From the NCBI RefSeq assembly GCF_022788655.1, contig NZ_CP084955.1:1-64000 (forward strand): a stretch of 64,000 bases of DNA. Reading direction: 5' to 3'. The notes under the pieces were generated by a model. The model saw nothing but the letters and a program-made list of their open reading frames with translations, searched no databases and was not told the DNA's origin. The DNA comes from Sulfitobacter indolifex. GTDB taxonomy: Bacteria; Pseudomonadota; Alphaproteobacteria; Rhodobacterales; Rhodobacteraceae. The translations under genes were made by a program, and so were the position numbers. Of the stretch, positions 45,118 to 53,881 are shown one piece after another (positions within the stretch are counted from its first letter, which is position 1; each line of letters opens with the position of its first letter).

Positions 45118-46380
45118 CTACGGTGATGAAATATCCTTTAACATAATTACTTCGATCACGTCACCAGGAAGCACGATGTCATTTAGTGCGGCTGGCATTG
45201 TGGTGACTGAGCCGCCTTCTTGACGATGAAGAAGGATGTCGGGCTCCACGATCGAACCGTCACTGTCATCAACCATTATGCCCGTTAGGACGATGAGCCC
45301 CTGTCGAGAACCGCGAAGCTGCGCCGCCGTTTCATCTAAGGAGCGCTGCACCTTTGCTTGCTCGGAGAGGAGACGTTGGCGGCGGTCTAGGTCTACGGAG
45401 TTGAGTTGTTGCGTGAGCGTCGTAAGCTCCCGACGTGTTTCCGTTAGATCAGCCTCTGTCTGAAGGAGCCGCGAAGATACTTGAAGTGCCCCAGATCGCG
45501 CCTCATTCACATTGTTTGCCACAACGAGCCCGCGCTCTTGTAGGGCGAGAAGGCTCGCGAGGCGCTCCTCTTCGCCGGCAGACACTATCTCATATTGCTC
45601 GAGAGCGGTGGTGAGGTAGGAAATGCGAATTTCGGTCAGGTCTATGCGCGCTTGCAGGTCCTCAATATCAAGGTCACGTTCACGCCGCGCTTCCGCGAAT
45701 TGTAGGCGCACATTAGAAAGCGCCTCGCTGCCTAAGCGGGATTCGAGCACTGTACCGGATTCCTCTGGCGGTGTTTCAGCCAGTGCCTCATCGAGCTGCC
45801 CTCGGATGCGCCATAGGTCGAGCAGGAGCCAAGCTTCGGTTTTTTGCAGCTCTGAGATGCGTGCTGCTAGGAGAGCCGCGCGATCAGGCTGGCTGTCCGT
45901 ATCTTGGGGCAGGCGCGTATCGCCCGCGATGCCCACGGCGGCCCGCACCGTCATCCCTGGACGGTAATCAATGCGGCCCGGCGTGCCCACCGCGCCGAGC
46001 ACGGTCAAAGGGCGATACTCAGCTACATCGATAAAAACCGAGTCCTCGTCGAGAACAATGAAAGTCTCTATTGCGCCATTGAAGACGCTAACGCGATCCC
46101 CCACGATCTCCAGCACGATGTCTTCCTGGAGCTCTTCGAGCGATCTACCTGCCGCGAGGTGCCGGCCGATATAGGGGAAGCGCACGAAGCCAGCGGTATC
46201 GATCATGGACGTCCAGCCCGCAGAATTCAGACGAATGATCTCCGCCCGCAGCGTATCGCCGGGCTGGAGTTTATAATCCCGCGCCTGAGCCGCATTCGCC
46301 AGGGCCAAAAAGACGACCATGACCATCACGCGCCATCCAAAGCTGGCACCCCGTCGCAAATACTGCTCACAACCCATCAT
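45118..46380 (-). CDS. Polysaccharide export protein (ExoF/Wza-like)
   Basis: 420 residues. A signal peptide (VMVMVVFLALANAAQA, cut before RDYKLQPGD) leads into a polysaccharide export domain (YKLQPGDTLRAEIIRLNSAG) and an SLBB-like part (VLGAVGTPGRIDYRPGMTVR). A long coiled coil follows (about 185-365). The C-terminal end has DIVLPGDVIEVIML. It resembles ExoF of rhizobia, a periplasmic/outer-membrane partner of the chain-length protein. No lipobox Cys is evident at the cleavage site. Confidence 0.82.
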   Translation of the reverse strand: MMGCEQYLRRGASFGWRVMVMVVFLALANAAQARDYKLQPGDTLRAEIIRLNSAGWTSMIDTAGFVRFPYIGRHLAAGRSLEELQEDIVLEIVGDRVSVFNGAIETFIVLDEDSVFIDVAEYRPLTVLGAVGTPGRIDYRPGMTVRAAVGIAGDTRLPQDTDSQPDRAALLAARISELQKTEAWLLLDLWRIRGQLDEALAETPPEESGTVLESRLGSEALSNVRLQFAEARRERDLDIEDLQARIDLTEIRISYLTTALEQYEIVSAGEEERLASLLALQERGLVVANNVNEARSGALQVSSRLLQTEADLTETRRELTTLTQQLNSVDLDRRQRLLSEQAKVQRSLDETAAQLRGSRQGLIVLTGIMVDDSDGSIVEPDILLHRQEGGSVTTMPAALNDIVLPGDVIEVIMLKDISSP

Positions 46381-46638
46381 CTGCGTACCTTGTCATCATC
46401 GAGCCGTCCTAGAACTCTGGCGGACGGGCACATTATTGAAAGCGATTTTAAAGTGCGATGTTTTACTAAACTATAATCTTTTGCGCGGCAGAGTTACATG
46501 ACAAAGAAGCTAGTTATTTCAAAGTAATTATGTTGTGATCATGATGCGTCATATTGGAAACGCCTTTTGGCGGCTAAGAAACAATGCAAGTTACAGCCGG
46601 GGGGGACGCCCGGTGAACGCTTGCCCCGGAGGTTGCTG

Positions 46639-48195
46639 ATGCAAAATGGGCCACCGTCAATTCAGAAGGATGAGCGCGCGCGGAGCGAAGAACGGCGTGC
46701 TATTCTAACCGGCGCGGCCCTCGGTGCGCTGGGCGCGGTGACGCTTGCAGGTTCGGCGGAAGGGAGCGCGATCGGCCCCTGGGATGCCGATCACCTAACT
46801 CTCGCCACGACGCAGAGTTTGCCTGCTACCGAGGTTCCAGTGGGCGCGAAGACGATCAATACTCTTGGCTACGCGCGTATCGGTGATGGGGGTGGCGCGG
46901 TTTTTCAGCGTGTGGAGATCACCCCCCGCGCAGACGATATCCGCTCCGCTGACGGCGCGGCGTGGCGCATGCGTGCGGAGGCTGGCGTTGTGAACGTTCG
47001 CCAGTGCGGCGCGGCAGGTGATGAAAGCCGAGACGACACCGATGCAATCCGCGCGGCCTTTGCCTTTTTGCGAGAGGAAGGCGCTTCCACGCTATTTTTC
47101 CCGCCGGGTACTTACAGGGTGAGTGGACCGATCATTTCTTTTGCGGCGGGTGATAAGCGGTTCGCCATCATCGGCCAAAATGCGGATACGACACGGATCC
47201 TCCTGGCTGCGTCGATCCCGGAACCGCTCATCAGCATCGTCGGAGAGCCGGGGCGCGGGCGAATCGAATGGATCTCCTTCAGCGAGCTTACCTTTGTCAA
47301 TCGCAATCGCCGCTTTCGTGGCGATGCTGTCCTCGTCAGATTTGCCTATCACATCGATTGGAAGCGATGCCGCTGGCTGAACTTCGACGGGCGTGCCCTC
47401 ACGCTTGACAACTACTGGGATTCGAACTTTTCAGGCTGCCGGTTCATCGGCTGCGGTCGGCAAGAGCCGGCGGGCTCGGAAGCTGCTGGCCTTGAGCCTG
47501 TGGCGCCAACCTCCGCGATCTGGATAGGCTGCTCAGAGCAATGTGACAGCTCCAACAACCTCAACTTTGTCAATTGCCAGTTCGAGGCAAGCTGGCATCA
47601 TCAGGTAGAGATCGACTTCTTTTCCCGGCGCATAAACTTCGTGTCGTGCAAGTTTCACGGGCTGCAACGCGCTATTATAACCGCAGCACAAGTTCTGATC
47701 CGCGGCGGGCGTTCCGGAAAGTTCATCGGTTGCGCTTTTGCCTATGGGCAGGAGCATGACCACATTTCTTTCGTCAGTGGAGGGCTTCGGCGGCGAGGCC
47801 AAGGCTGGATCATCACAGCCTGTGATTTTTCCTATTCCGCGAAGGCGGCGGTTCGGGTCCGCTCCACGTCAGAGCTCGTCATCGCGCATAACAATTTTGG
47901 CGCGATAGGGGAGAACGCGGAAACGGTCGTGCTAGAAGGCTACTTGCGGGACCCAGTACGGGACGGGCGGATTATCCTCGGCCCTAACACCTTCAGCAAA
48001 GGTGAGACTGAACCCGTCGTCGAAGAGGCTGATAGCACCGCCCCAACGCGATCGAAAGCGACGAAAGCTCTAAGCGAACGGTGGGATGAGGAGCACCTGA
48101 GGCTCGGGCGGTATCACCTTTGGGTCGACGAGGAGGGGATCCTGCGCATGAAAGACGGCCAGCCGCAGCATGACCAGGACGGCCGCCCCGTTTAG
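46639..48195 (+). CDS. Pectate-lyase-like beta-helix protein, possible Tat export
   Basis: 518 residues. The N-terminus holds two Arg followed by a hydrophobic stretch (ERRAILTGAALGALGAVTLA), a Tat-like signal. Then VRQCGAAGDESRDDTDAIRA, and AFAFLREEGASTLFFPPGTY, the start of pectate-lyase-3 type beta-helices, with repeated turns (NFVNCQFEASW, NFVSCKFHGL, KFIGCAFAYG). The start at 46639 is set by GGAGG 7 nt upstream. It may cleave or bind the local polysaccharide in the periplasm. Confidence 0.78.
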   Translation: MQNGPPSIQKDERARSEERRAILTGAALGALGAVTLAGSAEGSAIGPWDADHLTLATTQSLPATEVPVGAKTINTLGYARIGDGGGAVFQRVEITPRADDIRSADGAAWRMRAEAGVVNVRQCGAAGDESRDDTDAIRAAFAFLREEGASTLFFPPGTYRVSGPIISFAAGDKRFAIIGQNADTTRILLAASIPEPLISIVGEPGRGRIEWISFSELTFVNRNRRFRGDAVLVRFAYHIDWKRCRWLNFDGRALTLDNYWDSNFSGCRFIGCGRQEPAGSEAAGLEPVAPTSAIWIGCSEQCDSSNNLNFVNCQFEASWHHQVEIDFFSRRINFVSCKFHGLQRAIITAAQVLIRGGRSGKFIGCAFAYGQEHDHISFVSGGLRRRGQGWIITACDFSYSAKAAVRVRSTSELVIAHNNFGAIGENAETVVLEGYLRDPVRDGRIILGPNTFSKGETEPVVEEADSTAPTRSKATKALSERWDEEHLRLGRYHLWVDEEGILRMKDGQPQHDQDGRPV

Positions 48196-48260
48196 ACCGC
48201 CGCGCAACAAAGGCACCGCGCGCTGGCCTAGTCAGCTCTTAGGGCGCTCCGGAGAGTTTA

Positions 48261-48483
48261 TTGGGTTCTGTCGCAAACTTTGGCGTGATGGTCTATCAGG
48301 CAGCGTGATTTGCCGATGAGGTTCGTCAGATGGTGTCGTTCAAAGGTGCTCAGTTTCCGCAGGACGTGATCCTGCATTCCGTTTTCTTCTACGTGCGATA
48401 CGGTGTGTCGTACCGTGACCTCGAAGAAATCCTGGCGGAGCGCGGTGCGGTGGTCGACCACGCTACTCTGAACCGTTGGGTGG
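48261..48483 (+). pseudogene. IS6 element 5' fragment
   Basis: Starts with the inverted repeat GGGTTCTGTCGCAAACTTT and encodes VSFKGAQFPQDVILHSVFFY and VSYRDLEEILAERGA, as in the element at 34340-35139. It is cut at 48483 by the end of an IS256 fragment. Only about 60 codons of transposase remain. Confidence 0.85.
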
Positions 48484-48616
48484 GATAGTGTCCCAAGGAA
48501 TGGTGTAACTTTATTCTTCGGCCATGGCTTGGCCGCAGTTACAGGGCGGCGATTGTCGCCGGGTCCATAGGGGTAGTGTCGCAAATGGCGGCGACGGTTT
48601 CCAGCGTCATGTAGCG
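48484..48616 (-). pseudogene. IS256 element end fragment
   Basis: Starts GATAGTGTCCCAAGGAATGG and is almost identical to 8653-8785, covering the inverted repeat and the last ~25 codons of the transposase (minus strand). It is cut at about 48611-48616 by an IS66-type element. Confidence 0.88.
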
Positions 48617-50353
48617 CCCGTAGGGTGATTTTAGCTTCCTATCTGCTATATTTATATGGTGTTTGCGCCTAAATTTTGGTAGTCAGGCGCATGTCACACT
48701 CAGCCAAAAAACTGCCAAATGATCCCGCCGAATTGAAGGCGATGATTGCGGCATTGCAGGCTGAAAATGCTCAGATTGCGTCGGAAAACGCCAAGATGTC
48801 AGCTACGCTGCGGGCCCATGATCAATTGGTTCAGACGCTGCGCCTGCGGATCGCCAAGTTGCAAAAGCTGGCTTTTGGCAAATCGTCGGAGAAGGTCGAG
48901 CGCGAGATCGAGCAACTGGAACTGGCTTTGGAAGATCTGCTGGTTGCAGTCGCTGAGAAGGATGAAAGTCCTATCGACGAAGGGTTGGACGAGCCAGCTC
49001 CGGAGGAGACATCAGCCCCTGTTTTACGTCGCCGCCCGCGTGTGTCTGATGCGACCCTGCGGGAACGCCGTGAGCTTGACCCAGGTGCGTGCTGTCCAGA
49101 CTGTGGGGGCGATCTGCGTGTGGTGGGCGAGGATGTCAGCGAACTGCTCGACATGATCGCCGCCCAGATGAAGGTGATCCAGATCGCCCGGATCAAGAAA
49201 TCCTGTCGGCGCTGCGAACGGATGGTGCAAGAGCCTGCGCCCAGCCGTCCGATCTCAGGCAGCATGGCGGGGCCGAACCTCCTGGCGCATGTGCTGGTCT
49301 CGAAGTTCGACGACCATCTGCCTCTTTACCGCCAGCATGAAATCTTCGAGCGTATGGGGGCCGACATCCCCGAAAGCACGCTCGTGGGCTGGTGCGGCCG
49401 CGCTATGAAGACACTATCGCCGCTGATAGAGCGGATCGATGCGGACATCCTGAGCAGCGACCTTCTGCATGCGGACGATACCCCGATCCGGGTATTGGAC
49501 CGCTCCAGAAGAGACAAAGGATTGGGGAAAGGCGTGAAGCAAGGCCGGGTCTGGGCCTACGTGCGTGACCAGCGCCCGTGGGCGGGAGCCGCGCCACCTG
49601 GCGCTGTCTATCGGTTCGCTCCCAACTGGAAGGAAGAGCACGTTCTAAGCCATCTGGCCAATGCCCGCGGCATTCTGGAAGCGGACGGCTACAAGGGCTA
49701 TGCCAAGCTCTACGCGCCTCAATCCGATGGCTCACCGCGTTTGCACGAGGCGGCCTGTTGGGCGCACCTACGACGAGACTTCCACGACTTTTGGGCCTCA
49801 ACTAAGTCCGAGATCGCGCGCGAGGCGCTCGACCGGATTAGTGAGCTCTACGATATTGAGCGCGACATCAACGGCCAGGCAGCAGAGGCCCGCCTTGCAG
49901 CCCGTCAAAGGCTGAGCCGACCAAGGGTGGAGGCCTTTTTTGATTGGTCCGAACAGCAACTCTTGCGCATTCCCGGCAAGAGCGATCTGGCTAAAGCATT
50001 CCGCTATGGCCTCAGTCGACGGGAGGCCTTCAGCCTGTTCCTGACCGATGGTCGCGTAGCCATCGACAACAATCCAGCAGAGCGGGCTCTGCGTCCGATC
50101 GGTATTGGGCGAAAGAACTGGCTCTTTGCAGGGGCCGACACAGGTGCGGAAACCCTGGCCCGCGCTATGACCATCATCGAAACAGCCAAGCTAAACGGCC
50201 TCGATCCACAGGCCTATCTCGCGGACGTTCTCGACCGCATCCACGACCACAAGATCAACAAGCTGGATGAGCTGCTGCCGTGGAACTGGAAGGCGCTAAC
50301 CCCAGAAGCAAGCAGTCAAGCCGCGTAAACTGCGGTACCAATGGCGCGGTTAC
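48611..50353 (+). mobile_element. IS66-family element
   Basis: About 1.74 kb. The probable ends are GTAGCGCCCGTAGGG at the left and, inverted, GTAACCGCGCCATTGG at the right (50338-50353). It carries only the large transposase gene and lacks tnpA/tnpB accessory genes. No target duplication was found. Confidence 0.7.
48691..50328 (+). CDS. IS66-family transposase (TnpC)
   Basis: 545 residues from ATG 48691. The N-terminal coiled coil (about 10-65; LKAMIAALQAENAQIASENA) is followed by LRLRIAKLQKLAFGKSSEKV, a zinc finger (CCPDCGG and SCRRCERM, about 130-180), then the DDE core with LLHADDTPIRVLD, EADGYKGYAKLY and VAIDNNPAERALRPIGIGRK. The frame is intact and could be active. Confidence 0.9.
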   Translation: MSHSAKKLPNDPAELKAMIAALQAENAQIASENAKMSATLRAHDQLVQTLRLRIAKLQKLAFGKSSEKVEREIEQLELALEDLLVAVAEKDESPIDEGLDEPAPEETSAPVLRRRPRVSDATLRERRELDPGACCPDCGGDLRVVGEDVSELLDMIAAQMKVIQIARIKKSCRRCERMVQEPAPSRPISGSMAGPNLLAHVLVSKFDDHLPLYRQHEIFERMGADIPESTLVGWCGRAMKTLSPLIERIDADILSSDLLHADDTPIRVLDRSRRDKGLGKGVKQGRVWAYVRDQRPWAGAAPPGAVYRFAPNWKEEHVLSHLANARGILEADGYKGYAKLYAPQSDGSPRLHEAACWAHLRRDFHDFWASTKSEIAREALDRISELYDIERDINGQAAEARLAARQRLSRPRVEAFFDWSEQQLLRIPGKSDLAKAFRYGLSRREAFSLFLTDGRVAIDNNPAERALRPIGIGRKNWLFAGADTGAETLARAMTIIETAKLNGLDPQAYLADVLDRIHDHKINKLDELLPWNWKALTPEASSQAA

Positions 50354-50392
50354 TCTTCATCTATACTTTGACTAGAGAATATGGCTCCGCAC

Positions 50393-51208
50393 GGTGTTGT
50401 CACGTTAACTCGCCGAGTTTGCACGTTGGCATGCTGTTCGTTGATCAAGCGGCGTGTGCCGCGGATTTCCACGCCTCGAGTGCTTCGAGACGATGGTAGC
50501 GGATGGCGAGGGCTGAGCGGCGGCGGGCAGGGAGAGAGAAGCAATTGCGGGTTGCGGACTGCATAGATACAAAGCGTTGTAATCCACCCGGCGATCGGAA
50601 GCTTTGCATCGCCCGCTTTCTTTTCCGGAAGGGCAAGTGGCTGTTCTCGGCGCGGTTATTGAGCCCCTTGTGTGACCAATGATCAAGGCCAGGCGCGACC
50701 TCGCGCTTGGCGGCCCCATATGAACGCAGTTTGTCTGTAATGATCCTTTTGGGCACGAAACCCCAACGCTTCATCAGCTTGACCAAAAGCCGCTTGGCGG
50801 CGCGCTTGTCTCGCCTCGATTGAAGGATTTCCTCAAGAACCACGCCGTGCTGGTCGACAGCACGCCAGAGCCAGTATGACCGGCCGGAGAACTTCACAAC
50901 GACTTCGTCCAGATGCCAGACATTGCCGGGGTGCGGCTGCCGCCGCCGTAGAACGTGGGCGATCAGAGGGCCGAACTTGACGGTCCAGCGCCGGATCGTC
51001 TCATACGAAACGTCCACGCCACGTTCCAGCATCAGCTCCTCTACTTCGCGCAGGCTCACGTTGAACCGGACGTAGAGCCAGACAACATGAGCGATGATCT
51101 GAGGCGGAAACCGATGGCGTTTGTAGCGGATTTTCTGTGTCTGCATCGACACCGCCTACGCCCAGATCAGAGAACCAGCAACCTCAGGCCCGTTTACGTG
51201 ACAACACC
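50393..51208 (-). mobile_element. IS6-family element (second type)
   Basis: 816 bp with ends GGTGTTGTCACGTTAAC (left) and the inverse GGTGTTGTCACGTAAAC (right, to 51208). No direct repeat flanks it. The right end cuts the TRAP dctM gene, whose other half is not in the window, so insertion was followed by a deletion or replicon fusion. Confidence 0.82.
50445..51152 (-). CDS. IS6-family transposase (second type)
   Basis: 235 residues. RYKRHRFPPQIIAHVVWLYV and VSLREVEELMLERGVDVSYE form the N-terminal helix-turn-helix. The DDE residues are in NVWHLDEVVVKFSGRSYWLW, RIITDKLRSYGAAKRE and GLNNRAENSHLPFRKRKRAM. It differs clearly from the IS6 transposase at 34395. The gene is intact. Confidence 0.92.
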   Translation of the reverse strand: MSMQTQKIRYKRHRFPPQIIAHVVWLYVRFNVSLREVEELMLERGVDVSYETIRRWTVKFGPLIAHVLRRRQPHPGNVWHLDEVVVKFSGRSYWLWRAVDQHGVVLEEILQSRRDKRAAKRLLVKLMKRWGFVPKRIITDKLRSYGAAKREVAPGLDHWSHKGLNNRAENSHLPFRKRKRAMQSFRSPGGLQRFVSMQSATRNCFSLPARRRSALAIRYHRLEALEAWKSAAHAA

Positions 51209-51787
51209 GACATAGGCCATGAAAAGCCCGGCCAGCAAAACCCCGGGTCCAACAGCCGCGAGTAACATCGTCGCCACGGATTGTTCAGCCTGAACAGAAT
51301 AGTCGATCAGAACAATCGAGGGCGGCAAAATTGGTCCCAAGATAGACGAAGCCGCAGTGACCCCGGCAGAAAAGCCTTCGTCATAGCCTTTTTCGCGCAT
51401 GGCCTTCATTTCAATAGCGCCTAGCCCGACAACATCCGCTGTGGCCGAACCCGACATGCCTGCAAATACAAAGCTTGCCAAAACATTGGCATGTGCCAGC
51501 CCATCCCGAAATCGAGAGAATAAAGCGGCGATAAAATCAAACAGGCGCACGGTGACGCCGCCGGAATTCATCAAGCGGCCCGCGAGGATGAAAAAAAGCA
51601 CCGCCAACAGAAGAAAGTTGTCGATCCGATCAACAGAGAGCCGCGAAATGATTTTCATGACAACCGGGTCAAAGGGGCTGCCAAAGAGCAACCCGCCGCC
51701 GATAATGGAAAACAACGCGGCTGAAATCTCAATCATGAGCCCGGCCATGATCGCACCAATCAAGCCTAGAGTTAGGACAATAGGCAT
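51209..51787 (-). pseudogene. dctM: TRAP transporter large permease, truncated
   Basis: N-terminal ~193 residues of a DctM-type permease (normally ~430) with five hydrophobic segments and ASFVFAGMSGSATADVVGLG, AIEMKAMREKGYDEGFSAGV, AASSILGPILPPSIVLIDYS. It is cut at 51208 by the IS6 element, with the C-terminal half missing. It starts 11 bp after the broken dctQ. Confidence 0.85.
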
Positions 51788-51798
51788 CAGTTATCTCC

Positions 51799-52283
51799 TT
51801 AAACTTGCGCAGGATCAGGCGTGTAGGCGTGTGGGTCTGCCCATGTCAGGATCACGCTGACCCCCATGGAAAGGAGCGCGGCGCATTGAATGACGTACAA
51901 GATGCTGACCGGCAACCAAGGCATCGACACAAAGGTCATGCTTGCACTGGCCGTCATTTGGAGGACCGCACCGATTGCCAGATAGAGGCACACCAAAAAA
52001 CAATGGCTTTCAGCCCGTAAATGTAGCCGTGGCGTAGCTGTGTCGGGAATTTGTTTACAAAAATATCGACGATGATGTGTTCGCCTCGGACATAGGCCGC
52101 AGGAAGCGCGGCATAGACCGAGGTGACAAGGAGGATCCGAGCGGCTTCTTCGGTCCACCCAAGGGGGAAAGAGAAGATATAGCGGAAGAAGACCTGGCAC
52201 AGCACTGCTAAAAATGTTCCCGTAAGGAGAACAGAGGAAATGCCGAGCCAGACGCTTCCGAAGCGTCTGGAAAAGGTTTTCAT
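51799..52283 (-). pseudogene. dctQ: TRAP transporter small permease, frameshifted
   Basis: DctQ-type four-helix protein in two frames. The first frame has VWLGISSVLLTGTFLAVLCQ, WTEEAARILLVTSVYAALPA and EHIIVDIFVNKFP. The second has FLVCLYLAIGAVLQM. The change falls in a run of six T (minus strand; AAAAAA near 51998-52003), where one base seems to be missing. It may be a real mutation or a sequencing error. Confidence 0.8.
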
Positions 52284-52295
52284 TTGGGGTGTCCG

Positions 52296-53265
52296 TTATT
52301 CAGAGCGGGTGTTGTTGACCGCGTCCAATAGACCGGGCTCACAGTTCTTTTCTGCGAACGCGGCCACGATAGGCGCGGCAATTTTAGCAAAAGGTGCGGT
52401 GTCTGGTTCGACGATCGTGACCTCACCGCTTTCTTCCAAGGCGCTGCGGATTTGGGCTTCTTCGGTGGCAACAGCGTCGTATAGCCACTCCATTGCTTCG
52501 TTCAGCGTATCATCAAATGCGGCGCGGTCTTCACCAAGGCCTTCGTAGAAATCGCTGTTCACGTAGGTGATGGTATAGGTCCAGATGTGGTTCGTCATCG
52601 AAATGTATTTCTGTACTTCATGAAACCGCAGCGAATAGATAGTCGATAGCGGGTTTTCCTGTGCGTCAAACACACCTTGACGCAGACCGCCATATAGTCC
52701 GACAGCGCAAGCGGGGCGGCAGAGCACCAAAGGCAGAAAACACTTCACTGCGCAGCGAATTGGTGACGCGCATTTTTACACCAGTCAGGTCTTTGGGGGT
52801 TTTAACGGGAACGTTGGCTGTGACGTTCCGGCTTCCACGACGCCCGACAGCGGCGATTTCAATTCCGTAGTCTTCGCGCATACGGGTCGACGTCGCTTTG
52901 CCGATGTCGCCGCGCCAAACGGCGAACCCGTGATCCTCGTCACGAAAGACATATTCCGCCTCTAAACATTGGTATGTCGGGGCCGCTTCTTGAAGAGCGA
53001 CGGGGGCGCTGAGGTTGACGTCGATTTCGCCCGATGCCAATTGCTGAACGAGCTCACGCGTGCCGCCAAGCGCACCGCCCGCAATAATGTTTAACGATAG
53101 ACGCCCCTCGGTGCGTTCCGTCAGCAGGTCATCCCATTTTTGCATGGCCTGAATGGCAACATCATTTGAATTCAAAATGGTGCCGACCGTAATGTCTTTG
53201 GCCTGCACTGATTGGACCGCTGCAACGCTGATCGCAGCGGCAACAAGTGTGGTTCTAAATGTCAT
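52296..53265 (-). pseudogene. dctP: TRAP solute-binding protein, frameshifted
   Basis: DctP-type periplasmic protein: signal peptide (LVAAAISVAAVQSVQAKD), then GGALGGTRELVQQLASGEID, LTGVKMRVTNS and EVFSAFGALP in one frame. QENPLSTIYSLRFHEVQKYI and TITYVNSDFYEGLGEDRAA follow in another. Two single-base losses near 52690-52725 would explain the change. Its ligand was perhaps the same as that of the intact set downstream. Confidence 0.82.
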
Positions 53266-53286
53266 GTTTTCCTCCCTGAAAACCGA

Positions 53287-53842
53287 TTAGTTTGATGGAT
53301 TATTGCCTAGGCCTTGCGCATCAAGGTGGGCGGTCATCAATTCGACCGCGCGTTTTGAATCGCGTGCCCTGAGGGACGCAAGAATTTCCCAGTGTTGTGC
53401 GCTTCGGACATCTGCGCTGTGCGGCATTATTTTTTCGGCCTCCCAGACAGCCCGAAAATAGCGGTGCGCTTCGTCTTGCAGGGCCGCGACATATGGGTTG
53501 CCAGTAGCCCAAGCGACTTTCTTCTCGAACTCGAGGTCAATGGCGTGGGCGAGTTTCGTCCGCACAAGGTCAGAATCGGCGTGTTTTAGATAGGATTCGA
53601 CCCCATCAAGTGCGGCATCTGTGGCCTCTGCTACTGCCAGTTCTGCGATCATGATTTCGACACCGCGCCGAGCCACAATCGTCTGTTTTAGCAGGCGCCG
53701 ACGTTCGGTGGATGTCACAAGGCTGGGATCGATGAGCGCAAGGAGCTGTGGTTTGGCGACGAAAATACCCGCGCCTTGTCGGATCTATGGTTGGCTCACA
53801 AGATGCGCTCCCGCCCATGCTAAGAGTCCTTGAGGTAAAATC
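53287..53842 (-). pseudogene. GntR/FCD-type regulator, N-terminus lost
   Basis: The C-terminal FCD ligand-binding domain is intact (VARRGVEIMIAELAVAEATD, HAIDLEFEKKVAWATGNPYV, HWEILASLRARDSKRAVELM). The DNA-binding part is reduced to a few residues before QGAGIFVAKPQ, with a TAG stop in the reading. It lies beside the broken TRAP set and divergent from hyuA, so it was probably the local regulator. A fragment with only the FCD domain could be translated from 53718. Confidence 0.7.
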
Positions 53843-53881
53843 ATGTTGACTTAAAATTATAAGTACGTACCTATTCTTTGG

